NCBI RefSeq assembly: GCF_000763055.1
Contig: NZ_KN214135.1
Location: forward strand, 353,614 to 417,613
Direction of reading: 5' to 3'
DNA from: Collinsella sp. 4_8_47FAA
GTDB taxonomy: Bacteria; Actinomycetota; Coriobacteriia; Coriobacteriales; Coriobacteriaceae
DNA length: 64,000 nucleotides
Under the pieces are notes generated by a model. The model saw only the letters and a list, made by a program, of their open reading frames with translations. It was not told the DNA's origin and ran no database searches. Position 1 is the first letter of the stretch. The number at the start of each line of letters is the position of its first letter. A program made the position numbers and the translations under genes. Shown one piece after another: positions 54,777-63,534 of the stretch.

Positions 54777-54795
54777 AGTCCGAAAGCCTTTCTAG

Positions 54796-54848
54796 AAACC
54801 TGCCAAAAAGGGACAGGTTTATTTTGGCAGGTTTTATCTGGGAAACGT
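54796..54848. repeat. REP-like hairpin, long variant, reversed
   Basis: AAACCTGCCAAAA (54796-54808) and TTTTGGCAGGTTT (54822-54834) form a 13-bp stem around AGGGACAGGTTTA, the reverse of the usual core. The following TTATCTGGGAAACG is the reverse complement of the flank seen at 20683 and 49916. It sits 20 nt upstream of the DUF6020 start. Confidence 0.85.
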
Positions 54849-54872
54849 TACGGTTCTGTCATCGTTGCTCGG

Positions 54873-54915
54873 CAAGACCACCACAAAAGTGCCTGTCCCC
54901 TTTGTGGTGGTCTTG
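54873..54915. repeat. REP-like hairpin of the CCTGTCCC family, third stem type
   Basis: CAAGACCACCACAAA (54873-54887) pairs perfectly with TTTGTGGTGGTCTTG (54901-54915), a 15-bp stem around AGTGCCTGTCCCC. It abuts the TAA of lgt. The stem shares no sequence with the other copies apart from AAA/TTT next to the core. Confidence 0.85.
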
Positions 54916-54916
54916 G

Positions 54917-55738
54917 TTAGGCGTCCAGGTAGACGCGCTGGGGCTGGTTGCGGCGACGGGCGAAGATGATGAGTGCCAGGCCGGCGATCACGAGCGGCAA
55001 ACTCAGCAGCTGACCCATGGTGATGACGCCGCCCAGCAGATAACCCAGCTGGGCATCGGGCACGCGCACGAACTCAACGAGAAAGCGAACGATGCCGTAG
55101 CCCATCACAAAGACGCCCATAAACGTGCCTTGGGGCAGTAGCGGCTTTTTGCGGCTGAGTACCTGCAAAATACAGAAGAGCACGACGCCCTCAAGAAACG
55201 CCTCGTAGAGCTGGGAAGGATGACGCGGCATATCGCCCGCGGTGCCGCCAAAGACCACGCCCCAAGGCAGATCGGTCGGTTTGCCCCACAGCTCACCGTT
55301 GACGAAGTTGGCGCAACGGCCCAGGCACAGCGCCAGCGGGGCGCCGATCACGGCAAGGTCGGCGACGGTCCAGGCGTCGAGCTTATACATGCGGCACACG
55401 ATGATGCCGCCCAAGATGCCGCCCACCAAGCCGCCGTGGAAGCTCATGCCTCCCTCGTTGGTGGCAAAGATCTCGAGCGGGTGGGTCCAATAGTAGCCAT
55501 CGCCGTAAAAGACGACGTAAAACAGGCGCGCGCCGATAATAAGGCCAAAGACCGCACCGACCACGACGCTCGTCAGGTCATCGATCGTGATGTCGAAGCC
55601 CCAACGACGCTGCGTGCGGTACATAACGACCGCCGTGAGCAGGGCGCCGACCACATAGGCCAGACCGTACCAGTAGATCGTGATGGGGCCCGCCGAGATC
55701 GCAACGGGGTCAAGCATATGGTAGAGGTCGTTGAGCAT
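54917..55738 (-). CDS. lgt: Phosphatidylglycerol-prolipoprotein diacylglyceryl transferase
   Basis: Attaches diacylglycerol to the lipobox cysteine of prelipoproteins in the membrane. The start at 55738 (MLNDLYHMLDPVAISAG) follows AGGGGAT and gives 273 aa. Signature segments are GGMSFHGGLVGGILGG, the Lgt signature GRCANFVNGELWGKPTDLPW, and RHPSQLYEAFLEG. Seven membrane helices are visible. The receptor-permease at 25199 carries a candidate lipobox and could be a substrate. Confidence 0.95.
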   Translation of the reverse strand: MLNDLYHMLDPVAISAGPITIYWYGLAYVVGALLTAVVMYRTQRRWGFDITIDDLTSVVVGAVFGLIIGARLFYVVFYGDGYYWTHPLEIFATNEGGMSFHGGLVGGILGGIIVCRMYKLDAWTVADLAVIGAPLALCLGRCANFVNGELWGKPTDLPWGVVFGGTAGDMPRHPSQLYEAFLEGVVLFCILQVLSRKKPLLPQGTFMGVFVMGYGIVRFLVEFVRVPDAQLGYLLGGVITMGQLLSLPLVIAGLALIIFARRRNQPQRVYLDA

Positions 55739-55847
55739 ATCGATCCCCCTGCTTCCTACATACAAATGCGGCCGCGGGCCTTGCGCTCGCAGCCGCATAT
55801 TTGGACGTAACGTCTATGCGGAGCGTACCGTCCGCAGCTTTCGCATC

Positions 55848-56126
55848 TTAGAACGGCGCGTACTCGTCGTACAGGTCCTCGGCCTCGCCGGAAGCATTGA
55901 CCTGCTCGACGCGGGTAACGCCGGGCACGTGCTCCTTCAGGATGCGCTCGATACCCATGGAAAGGGTCAGCGAGCTCATGGGACAGCCGGCGCAAGCGCC
56001 CTGCAGTTCCAGCTTAACGACGCCCTCGTCGTCGACGCCCACATACTCCATATCGCCGCCGTCGGCCTGCAGGTTGGGGCGAATCTCTTCAAGAACCTTC
56101 TTAAGCAGCTCTTCGTTAACAGCCAC
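55848..56126 (-). CDS. NifU-like C-terminal domain protein (Fe-S scaffold type)
   Basis: The 92-residue protein is a stand-alone NifU C-terminal domain with LQADGGDMEYVGVDDEGVV and the CxxC motif in LQGACAGCPMSSLTLSMGIE. Such proteins assemble or carry [4Fe-4S] clusters. GAAAGGAGCC precedes the start. No suf or isc genes are in the window. It lies between lgt and comEB in the same direction but with gaps of over 100 nt. Confidence 0.92.
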   Translation of the reverse strand: MAVNEELLKKVLEEIRPNLQADGGDMEYVGVDDEGVVKLELQGACAGCPMSSLTLSMGIERILKEHVPGVTRVEQVNASGEAEDLYDEYAPF

Positions 56127-56235
56127 AGGGGCTCCTTTCTCACAATAACGCGGGCACGCCCGCGGACAGAAGCTATGTTACTACAGCCGTGTACCCGCTC
56201 ACGAGCCGTCCATGCGCGCAGACGCGACTTTCACG

Positions 56236-56267
56236 AGTAGTCAATTTGGGACGGGGCTCTTTTGGCT
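56236..56267 (+). repeat. Dispersed repeat of the GTCAATTTGGGAC family
   Basis: AGTAGTCAATTTGGGACGGG then GCTCTTTTGGCT. It matches 19465-19501 (minus strand) through AGTAGTCAATTTGGGAC and again at GGGCT. It lies 29 nt beyond the comEB stop. Confidence 0.7.
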
Positions 56268-56295
56268 GTTTTGACGCCAGCTGCGTTGGCACGCG

Positions 56296-56820
56296 CTACT
56301 GCTGAGCCTGTCCCCCGGTACCAATCTGGACATCGACGATGACCTGGCGGTAACTGATGCCGCAGGAGTCGAGAATGCGGCGGCTGATACGGCCGTCGTC
56401 GGTATCGGCATACTTGTTGTCCAGGTAGACGACCTCGCCTACACCTACCTGCGCCAGGATCTTGGCGCAGTCGTGGCACGGGAACAGCGTGACGTAGACC
56501 GTGGAACCCTCAAGGTCTTTGAGCGAGCCGCGGTAGTTGAGCACGGCGTTTGCCTCGGCATGGACTACGTAGTTGTGCTTGTCCTGCAACGGGTCATCGC
56601 TCGTGCCCCACGGGAAAAAGTCATCGTTGAGTGCCGAGGGCGTACCGTTGTAGCCCACCGAAAGGATGCGGTGGTTGGTGTTGGCGATGCACGCGCCCAC
56701 CTGCGTGTTGGGGTCCTTACTGCGGCGCTGCGCGGCGATGGCCACGCTCATAAAGAACTCATCCCAGCTAATAACGTCGCGGCGCTTGCCCGACGCAGTT
56801 TGATGAAGATCGTCCGACAT
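56296..56820 (-). CDS. comEB: Deoxycytidylate deaminase / ComEB-like cytidine deaminase
   Basis: The start at 56820 (MSDDLHQTASGKRRDVISWD) follows ACGGAGG and gives 174 aa. The zinc site is formed by VVHAEANAVLNY (His and catalytic Glu) and FPCHDCAKILAQ (two Cys). A Gly-Tyr-Asn-Gly segment SVGYNGTPSALNDD and the EXTRA zinc-site region near the N-terminus fit dCMP deaminases, which make dUMP for thymidylate synthesis. The competence name reflects the Bacillus homologue; a role in DNA uptake is not implied. Confidence 0.9.
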   Translation of the reverse strand: MSDDLHQTASGKRRDVISWDEFFMSVAIAAQRRSKDPNTQVGACIANTNHRILSVGYNGTPSALNDDFFPWGTSDDPLQDKHNYVVHAEANAVLNYRGSLKDLEGSTVYVTLFPCHDCAKILAQVGVGEVVYLDNKYADTDDGRISRRILDSCGISYRQVIVDVQIGTGGQAQQ

Positions 56821-56902
56821 GCCAGACACCTCCGTAATCGCAACATTTTGACCCATTGTAGCAGGTGGAGGGTGGAGACGTTTTTGTCCCACCGCCCCAT
56901 CG

Positions 56903-57754
56903 CTACGCGCGACGGGGCTTTTGATTGATGTGGTAGAGCTCGGCGAGACCCCGCAGCGTCAACGCGTCATCAACCGTCAGGCTATGACCGACAAGGGCCG
57001 CAAGTGCCTCGGCATCGTCGCCGGTAATGACGATGGGCACATCGCCCTCCCCCGCGGCCTTGGTCGCGCGCATCTCGGCGAGCACCATGTCGAGCATGCC
57101 GTCGATGCGGGCCACCTCGCCCAGAACCACGCCCGAGCGCATGGCTTCACGCGTGTTGCGGCCGATGACGTGTGTCGGCGCCGAGGGCTCAACCTGAGGC
57201 AGGCGCGCTGCTGCCGCCGAAAGCGAACGGGCGCCGAGGGCCAGGCCTGGCGCGATAACGCCGCCGACAAAGGTACCGTGCGCGTCGATGACCTCGATAT
57301 TGGTCGTCGTGCCCAGGTCGATCACGATGCACGGCGAGCCGTAGACGGCGCGGGCCGCCACGGCGTCGGCGATGCGGTCGGGACCGATCTCGGCCGGGTC
57401 ATCGTAGTGCACGGGCATGCCAGTCTTGAGGCCCGGCCCCACCGTGAGCACGCGCCCCGAGCAGGTACGGGAAAGTGCCGCCTTCCACGGGCGCTCGAGC
57501 GCCGGGACCACGCAGCTCAGCACAGCAGCCGCGGGCACAAGCGCACCCGGCATGCCCGCATCGGCCGCCAGTGCGGCCATGACCTGCACGAGACGCATGC
57601 GCGCCTCGTCTGCTGTGATGCTCGACGGCGTGGTGATCTCGCACGTCGCAAGCGGACATTCCTGCGCCGCGGCCGAATCCTCTGCAAACAGGCCAAAGCG
57701 AATGAACGTGTTGCCCACGTCGACCGTCAATATATATGCGCACCCATCAAGCAT
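56903..57754 (-). CDS. coaX: Type III pantothenate kinase
   Basis: First step of coenzyme A synthesis. The start at 57754 (MLDGCAYILTVDVGNTFIRF) follows GAAAGGAG and gives 283 aa, a little longer than most. The phosphate-binding motifs are VDVGNTFIRFG and VIDLGTTTNIEVID. The pantothenate site region is DPAEIGPDRIADAVAA, and GGVIAPGLALGARSLSAAAA follows. Glu in TNIEV replaces the Asp common in homologues. It is 83 nt upstream of comEB in the same direction. Confidence 0.93.
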   Translation of the reverse strand: MLDGCAYILTVDVGNTFIRFGLFAEDSAAAQECPLATCEITTPSSITADEARMRLVQVMAALAADAGMPGALVPAAAVLSCVVPALERPWKAALSRTCSGRVLTVGPGLKTGMPVHYDDPAEIGPDRIADAVAARAVYGSPCIVIDLGTTTNIEVIDAHGTFVGGVIAPGLALGARSLSAAAARLPQVEPSAPTHVIGRNTREAMRSGVVLGEVARIDGMLDMVLAEMRATKAAGEGDVPIVITGDDAEALAALVGHSLTVDDALTLRGLAELYHINQKPRRA

Positions 57755-57946
57755 CGTCGGCGCTCCTTTCGTCTGCCCAGCAGTATATCGCCTACCTAAA
57801 CCAGCCATCCCAAAATAACTAGCTTGCCGCTATACTGGTGCGCGGTCGTTTGCGAGCTCACGCGGCGGCCCTTGGTAACCCGACTTCCCGCGCCGTATCC
57901 GTAACGGCGCTCCCGGGGGAAGCGGATATACGCAAAGGAGTTCTAT

Positions 57947-59650
57947 ATGAGCAATCCCTCGAACCGTGCTTCGATGCGCGGGCAACTCACGCTGCGCGGC
58001 GTCGTCATCGGCGTCCTTGGCTGCGTGATCATCACGGCAAGCTCGGCCTATACCGCCCTCAAGATGGGCGCCCTCCCCTGGCCGATCATTTTCGCTGCCG
58101 TCATCTCGCTGTTCTTCCTGAAGCTCATGGGCAACGCCAACCTCAACGAGGCCAACGTCACCCACACCATCATGTCCGCGGGCGCCATGGTCGCCGGCGG
58201 TCTGGCGTTTACCATCCCGGGCGCCTGGATGCTGGGCTATGCCGATCAGATCAGCTGGCTCGACATGTTTATCGTGGCACTCGCCGGCACTATCCTGGGC
58301 CTGCTGGCCACGGCACTCATCCACCGTCACTTTATCGTGGACGCCGCACTGGAGTTCCCCACCGGCAACGCCGCAGCTCAGACCCTGCGCGCCACCGAGG
58401 CCGGCGGCAAGACCGGCAAGCAGCTCTTTGGCTCCATGGCCATCGCAGGCATCTACAGCGTGCTTCGCGACGCTCTGGGCGTGGTGCCCAGCATGCTGTG
58501 CACGCTCAATATCCCCGGCGTGACCTTTGCCATCTACAACTCGCCCATGTTGCTGTCCATCGGCTTTTTGGTGGGCTTCGCCCCCGTCGCGTTCTGGTTT
58601 GCCGGCGCGCTGCTGGGCAATTTTGGCATCATCGTCGGCGGCACCGCTGCCGGTCTGTTTGACGTTATGACCGCACAGGGCATCGTCAAGTCCCTGGGTA
58701 TGGGCCTCATGATGGGCTTTGGCGTCGCCGTCGTCCTCAAGGACATCCTTCCGCAGGTCGCCGGTATCGTCCGCGGCCTCGCCGCCGACAGCTCCACCGA
58801 CACCGACGAGCAGTCGCTCATCTCGGGCTCCCTTAAACTCGACGCCGGTATCATCGGCCTGGGCGCTGCCGCCATCGCCGTGATCATCGCCATCGTGCTC
58901 GACCTTGGCCCCGTTCCGGCCGTCATCGTCACGCTGTTCACCTTTGTCACCACCATCATGAGCGCGCAGAGCTGCGGCCAGACGGGCATCGACCCCATGG
59001 AGATCTTCGGCCTCATCGTCATGCTCATCGTTGCCGCCTTCGCGCAGCTCGCTCAGGTCAAGCTGTTCTTTATCGCCGGCATCGTGGCCGTGGCGTGCGG
59101 CCTTGCGGGCGACGTCATGAACGACTTCAAGGCCGGCGCCGTGCTGGGCACCAACCCGCGCGCGCAGTGGGTCGGCCAGGCCATTGGCGGCATCGTGGGC
59201 GCCCTGGTCGCCGCCGCCGTCATGGTCGCGCTCGTCACCGCCTATGGTCCGGACGCCTTTGGCCCCGACAAGAGTTTTGTGGCCGCACAGGCAAGCGTGG
59301 TCGCCACCATGGTCTCGGGCATCCCGAGCGTGCCGTGGTTTGCGGGCGGCTTTATCGCCGGCATCGTCATGTACTGGCTCGGCATTCCGGCCATGATGAT
59401 CGGCCTGGGCGTGTACCTGCCGTTCTACATGTCGCTCACGGCCTTCCTGGGCTCCTGCGTCAAGCTCGCCTACGACAAGTGGGCAGCCCACCGCGATGCC
59501 AACGCCGGTCTTTCGGACGAGGAGAAGACCGCCAAGGATGCCGCCTTCCAGGAGCAGGGCCTGGTTGTCGCCAGCGGCCTGCTCGGTGGCGAGTCCATCG
59601 TCGGCGTTATCCTGGCGTTTGTCTCTGTTGGCCTGAGCCTGCTGGGCTAA
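57947..59650 (+). CDS. OPT-family oligopeptide transporter
   Basis: The 567-residue protein follows AAAGGAG and has about fourteen hydrophobic segments. The N-terminal LTLRGVVIGVLGCVIITASS and ANLNEANVTHTIMSAGAMVA are typical of prokaryotic OPT proteins, as is FPTGNAAAQTLRA. OPT transporters take up peptides or metal-siderophore complexes with protons. At about 567 aa it is near the usual size for bacterial members. The substrate is unknown. It is divergent from coaX; TATACT at 57831-57836 is a possible -10 box. Confidence 0.9.
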   Translation: MSNPSNRASMRGQLTLRGVVIGVLGCVIITASSAYTALKMGALPWPIIFAAVISLFFLKLMGNANLNEANVTHTIMSAGAMVAGGLAFTIPGAWMLGYADQISWLDMFIVALAGTILGLLATALIHRHFIVDAALEFPTGNAAAQTLRATEAGGKTGKQLFGSMAIAGIYSVLRDALGVVPSMLCTLNIPGVTFAIYNSPMLLSIGFLVGFAPVAFWFAGALLGNFGIIVGGTAAGLFDVMTAQGIVKSLGMGLMMGFGVAVVLKDILPQVAGIVRGLAADSSTDTDEQSLISGSLKLDAGIIGLGAAAIAVIIAIVLDLGPVPAVIVTLFTFVTTIMSAQSCGQTGIDPMEIFGLIVMLIVAAFAQLAQVKLFFIAGIVAVACGLAGDVMNDFKAGAVLGTNPRAQWVGQAIGGIVGALVAAAVMVALVTAYGPDAFGPDKSFVAAQASVVATMVSGIPSVPWFAGGFIAGIVMYWLGIPAMMIGLGVYLPFYMSLTAFLGSCVKLAYDKWAAHRDANAGLSDEEKTAKDAAFQEQGLVVASGLLGGESIVGVILAFVSVGLSLLG

Positions 59651-59674
59651 ACCAAACAACAACGCACCCGTGCA

Positions 59675-59711
59675 GAGCGCGGGGTCGGAGACCATCCGGC
59701 CCCGCGCTTTT
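59675..59711 (+). terminator. Intrinsic terminator of the OPT gene
   Basis: AGCGCGGGG (59675-59683) and CCCCGCGCT (59699-59707) pair perfectly, followed by TTTTTG. A second hairpin CTGCCGA/TCGGCAG follows at 59717-59735. The remaining gap to 59864 contains no gene. Confidence 0.88.
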
Positions 59712-59864
59712 TGTATCTGCCGAAACCCTCGGCAGTACTTGTATGTGGCGTGTCTTCCTTTGCCTGCTCGCCTAAGTTCCATGTCAAGATGACCGCCCCG
59801 CCCGTCACGGTGTAGAGTACATGCTGCGAACGCACCCGCGTTCCTACGGCAATACGAGGTGGAC

Positions 59865-61004
59865 ATGGAACTCGATAAACAACAGCTCAAGCGACTGCGC
59901 GAGCGCCATCATCGGCGCCATGGCATCCGCCCCGCCCACAGCGAGGCCATGGAGAACGCAAGCCGCTTTCTAAAGCGGGCATTCAACATTCGCGAGGGAC
60001 GCGCGCCCTATCACGTGATTCGCAAGCGCTTTGTAAACGGGGCGCGCCTGACTGGCTCACACTTATGCATCTTGATCATTGCCATGTTGATCGCGAGCAT
60101 CGGCCTCGATATCGACTCGGATATCGCCATTGTAGGCGCCATGCTCATCTGCCCGCTCATGGGCTCGGTCCTTGCCATGGCATACGGCATCGCCACGCTC
60201 GACCGCGAGATCACCCTTGAGGCCGTCGCCGGCCTCGCGCTGCAGATGGTCTTTTGCCTGGTCACGTCCACGTTGTACTTTAAGCTCTCGCCCCTTGGCA
60301 CCACCACGGCCGCCATCATCGACAATTCGACACCGACCGTGTGGGACCTTGCCGTCGCGCTCGCGGGCGGCTTTGCGGGCGGCCTGGGCAACTCGCGCGA
60401 CCAGGAACCCGCCACGCTCATCGCCGGGGTGGCTGTGGCGACCGCACTCATGCCGCCCCTGTGCGCGGCGGGCTATGGCATCGCCATCGCAAGCGGGTCA
60501 TTGTTTCTCTCGGCGCTTTATGAATTTGGCATCAACGTGGTCTTTATCGCGCTGGCTGCCGAAGCCGTGCTGCTTCTATTGCGCGTGCCGCTCAAGCGCG
60601 ACCTCAACGGCGACGGCATTGTGACTGCCGAGGAAGATGCCGAGGTCGACGAGCTATCACGCAAGGTGCGCCGCCGCATCATTGTGGGCACGGTAGTCTT
60701 TGCCATCCCCTGCATCGTCATGACGGCGGGGTCTATTGGCTCGGCGCAGTCCGGCGTGCAGGACGGCTACGGCGTCACCGAAACCACGCGCGAGCTTGCG
60801 GCGGTGCTGCCAGGCTTTAAGGATTACACCGTCGCCGTCGAAACCTCGGCCACCGAAGGCGATGAGGAAGGCATCGTCGAGCGCGAGATTGTCGCCCATG
60901 TGACGACAGGCGAGACGCTTGGGGCACACGACCGTCACATCGCCCGCAAGCTCATCGACCTCAATGTGCCCGAGCTCGATCGCGTGGAGTTCGATGTGAA
61001 GTGA
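59865..61004 (+). CDS. DUF389 membrane protein with an EF-hand-like loop
   Basis: The ATG at 59865 lies after GAGGTGG and gives 379 aa. A basic N-terminal region (KQQLKRLRERHHRRHGI) precedes six membrane segments of the DUF389 domain, with SDIAIVGAMLICPLMGSVLA and GVAVATALMPPLCAAGYGIA as the family hallmarks. Between segments 6 and 7, residues 246-257 read DLNGDGIVTAEE, which fits the EF-hand calcium loop (D-x-N-x-D-G-x-V-x-x-x-E). A seventh helix and a soluble C-terminal domain follow. The family function is unknown. Confidence 0.85.
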   Translation: MELDKQQLKRLRERHHRRHGIRPAHSEAMENASRFLKRAFNIREGRAPYHVIRKRFVNGARLTGSHLCILIIAMLIASIGLDIDSDIAIVGAMLICPLMGSVLAMAYGIATLDREITLEAVAGLALQMVFCLVTSTLYFKLSPLGTTTAAIIDNSTPTVWDLAVALAGGFAGGLGNSRDQEPATLIAGVAVATALMPPLCAAGYGIAIASGSLFLSALYEFGINVVFIALAAEAVLLLLRVPLKRDLNGDGIVTAEEDAEVDELSRKVRRRIIVGTVVFAIPCIVMTAGSIGSAQSGVQDGYGVTETTRELAAVLPGFKDYTVAVETSATEGDEEGIVEREIVAHVTTGETLGAHDRHIARKLIDLNVPELDRVEFDVK

Positions 61005-61078
61005 TGCCGGCACGGGATGAATGCTCACACAGACGCAAGTTATGACGAGGCGCAGACGCAATACGGACACGAGCAAAT

Positions 61079-61118
61079 AGCGGGGTGCAGTTCATACCCG
61101 CGCCCCGCTCGCTGTTTT
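61079..61118 (+). terminator. Intrinsic terminator of the DUF389 gene
   Basis: AGCGGGGTGC (61079-61088) pairs with GCGCCCCGCT (61100-61109) with one wobble, and GTTTTATT follows. It also lies behind the convergent gene at 61130. Confidence 0.82.
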
Positions 61119-61129
61119 ATTGCCGTGAA

Positions 61130-61579
61130 TCAGACGTCCGCATCGACATCGCCAGACTCCACCGTAAACGCCGGATCGGTGCTCACAAGATAAAATCGGG
61201 TCACCTCAGTATTTCTAATTAGGTAAATCTGCCCCTGATTGCGTCGGCGCGATATATACGCAACGTGAACCGTGCCGAATTCTTCGCCGTTTTCCTTCTT
61301 TAATATCAGGATGTTGGGGGCATCCGTACGCTTAAACTGCCCGTCAACGCAGCTGCCGTCTTTGTCGACCAGTTGCCACCGATGGTTATCCTCTTCAAGA
61401 AAGGCCAGGGTTTCCAGACTCGTCTTGTCGTCCCGATAGTAACCGTCAATGGCAAACCCTTCGGAAGCGCATTCCTGCATATAGGACGTTTCCCGGCTTA
61501 TAGCAAACAGCCCTGTAGCGCCCAGGAGCACAGCCAGGCAGACCACTGCAAGGGTTATCGAAGTAGCACGGCGACCCAT
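61130..61579 (-). CDS. Hypothetical protein with N-terminal membrane anchor
   Basis: The 149-residue protein has one hydrophobic segment (TSITLAVVCLAVLLGATGLF) right after the basic MGRRA start, then a soluble extracytoplasmic domain. That part is rich in beta-type sequence (HRWQLVDKDGSCVDGQF, GTVHVAYISRRRNQGQIYLI) and ends acidic (ESGDVDADV). No family is recognised. It resembles small secreted or anchored proteins with a lipocalin-like strand pattern, which is only an impression. It has its own upstream region (61580-61769), where no other gene is seen. Confidence 0.65.
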   Translation of the reverse strand: MGRRATSITLAVVCLAVLLGATGLFAISRETSYMQECASEGFAIDGYYRDDKTSLETLAFLEEDNHRWQLVDKDGSCVDGQFKRTDAPNILILKKENGEEFGTVHVAYISRRRNQGQIYLIRNTEVTRFYLVSTDPAFTVESGDVDADV

Positions 61580-61769
61580 GTTAGACCAACCGATAGTTGT
61601 TTAACGGAGCGCGAAACATACCTGGAACCTCCGATATCAGGGGGAACGTCGCCAGCAGGCTGGTGACAACTATATGCTTCTGACATCAAACCATATGGCT
61701 GTCACTCGCGGAGGGGGCATCGGTGAACGGCGTGTTTTCATACTCCATTGGTCAACCCTAAGCGCGGCC

Positions 61770-62272
61770 CTACAGGTCGCACTTGTACACGCGGTAGATG
61801 TACTTTTCGGCTTCCATCTCGTAGGTGGCGATGGGCAGTCCGTAGCGGTCGTACTCGATAAAGGTCTTGGCCATGCCCGATGCCACGAGCATGCTGTTCG
61901 AATTGCCGACGCGCTGCGCACTGCTGACGTAGCCCGAGAACGGCACCGCGATCTGGTCTTCGAGCTCGTAGGTGCGCGCCGTCTCGTCCACTGTAAAGAT
62001 GCACCCAAACGAATGCGTGCCGCGGCTGTAGTCGGTCACCACCGCGGCGCCCAGCTGACCCCAGTCGAACTTGGGATAGCTTTCGGCCGCACCAAAGTTG
62101 TTGTCGTACAGCAGCACCTGGTAGCGACCAGTCGCAATCGTCTCGTCGTTTGGCAGATACGTCACGCTATACTGGCCCGCATTGAGCAAAAATCGCCCTG
62201 GGCCTGCAGTAACTTGTCCTCAAAGCCCGAGCCGGCCCATTGCCACTCCTTTCTATTTCTGGGTCCATCTTC
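61770..62272 (-). pseudogene. C-terminal remnant resembling an aryl-sulfate sulfotransferase
   Basis: The frame is open from just after a TGA (62273-62275) to 61770, about 167 codons, with no good start codon or ribosome site. It includes WQWAGSGFEDKLLQAQGDF, YQVLLYDNNFGAAESYP and the end segment GYVSSAQRVGNSNSMLVASG with IEYDRYGLPIATYEMEAEKY. These fit the last beta-propeller blades of ASST proteins (typically about 600 aa). The N-terminal two thirds are missing; the 3-hydroxyacyl-CoA dehydrogenase gene begins close upstream. A divergent free-standing secreted protein is the alternative. Confidence 0.6.
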
Positions 62273-62327
62273 TCACTGTTGACGGCCGAAAATGATCCGT
62301 TTACCTCCGTCCCCGACGGATTATTTT

Positions 62328-63287
62328 TTAGTACTTGAAGAAGCCCTCGCCCGAGCTTTCGCCCAGCTTGCCTTCGTCGAGCATTTTCTTGAGGACGGAT
62401 GCCATGGCTTTGAAGTTGTAGGGCATCATCATCTTTTTGAGCAGCGGACTTACCAGGCCCGGGACCTTCTGATACTGCATGACGATGTTGTACGCCGTCT
62501 GGATACCCACCGTATCGAATACGCGGAACGGGCCCTTGGGGGCGCCGGTACCACGCGTCCATGCGAGGTCGATGCTCTTGGGGTCGCTCACACCCGAGAC
62601 GTACAGGTCAAGACCCGAAAGCAGCCACGGCACCAGCATGGAGTTGAGCAAGTAGCCGTTCTTTTCCTTGTTGACGGGCAGGGCAAGCATACGGATGTCG
62701 TTGGCAAAACCGACAAGCTCATCGAAATAGCGCTTGTCGGTTTGGTCCTGTGCCATGACCTCGGTCATGTTGTTCTTCCAGATGGAGTTGGCAAAGTGCA
62801 GCGACAGGTACTTCTCGGGGCGGCCGGTGTACTTGGCAAAGGTGCTCGGCAGCAGCGTAGAGGAGTTCGTCACGATCACGGTCTTTTGCGGCAGAACCGG
62901 GGCGAGCTTCTTGTAGAAGTCGATCTTTGCCTGTGTGTCCTCGGCCATAGACTCGATGACCAAGTCGGCGTCGGCAACGGCCTTGGCGAGGTCGAGCTCC
63001 AGCTTGAGTGTGGAGTAGGCACGCTCAACGGCGGCGAGTGCCGCTTCCTTGTCGAAGGGCTGGTCGCTATCGGCGATACCGGCGCACCACTCGCCAGTAC
63101 CGTCCGCCATGCCCTCGATAGCAGCGATGTACTCCTCGCGCACATGATCGATCTTGGGCTGGGTGCGGCCGATGCTGCCCTCGCTGCGCAGCCAAATCGT
63201 TACATCAAAGCCGCAGTAGGCAGCCTGAAAGGCAATCTGGCTTCCCAACACGCCGCCGCCGGCAACACAAACGGTCTTGTAGCTCAT
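62328..63287 (-). CDS. 3-hydroxyacyl-CoA dehydrogenase (3-hydroxybutyryl-CoA type)
   Basis: The 319-residue protein has the NAD site KTVCVAGGGVLGSQIAFQAA and a serine-containing segment VIVTNSSTLLPSTFAKYTGR. The catalytic His-Glu region is LSLHFANSIWKNNMTEVMAQ and the C-terminal helical domain has KNGYLLNSMLVPWLLSGLDL. Homologues oxidise or reduce the 3-hydroxy group of short acyl-CoAs, for example in butyrate formation. No thiolase or crotonase gene lies beside it. AGAGAGG precedes the start. The ASST remnant lies immediately downstream. Confidence 0.9.
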   Translation of the reverse strand: MSYKTVCVAGGGVLGSQIAFQAAYCGFDVTIWLRSEGSIGRTQPKIDHVREEYIAAIEGMADGTGEWCAGIADSDQPFDKEAALAAVERAYSTLKLELDLAKAVADADLVIESMAEDTQAKIDFYKKLAPVLPQKTVIVTNSSTLLPSTFAKYTGRPEKYLSLHFANSIWKNNMTEVMAQDQTDKRYFDELVGFANDIRMLALPVNKEKNGYLLNSMLVPWLLSGLDLYVSGVSDPKSIDLAWTRGTGAPKGPFRVFDTVGIQTAYNIVMQYQKVPGLVSPLLKKMMMPYNFKAMASVLKKMLDEGKLGESSGEGFFKY

Positions 63288-63534
63288 GGGACGGTCCTCT
63301 CTTACGTAATTCCATAGATGTGTATTTATTCAACCGTAAGGAGGACGCGCGCTGGGGGTGGGTTCTATAAACGGACGGTAATTTGCGGCGAACGGCTACA
63401 CCTGTTCATTAACTCTCGATTTTGAGGGCATTTTTTGGCGCTGCTGAACCGCTGTTTTCGGAAGTGCGGGGAAAAATCGGGTTTCGCCGACCAGACCGGC
63501 TTTTTTACAACAAAACCGACGCTCCTATAAGTTG
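63288..63534. other. Intergenic region, promoter and IS boundary
   Basis: This 247-nt AT-richer stretch lies between the dehydrogenase start and the transposase stop. It should hold the dehydrogenase promoter and, near 63500-63534, the end of the insertion sequence. GCCG-ACCAGAC-CGGC followed by TTTTTT (about 63493-63513) looks like a short terminator on the plus strand. No gene was found. Confidence 0.4.
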
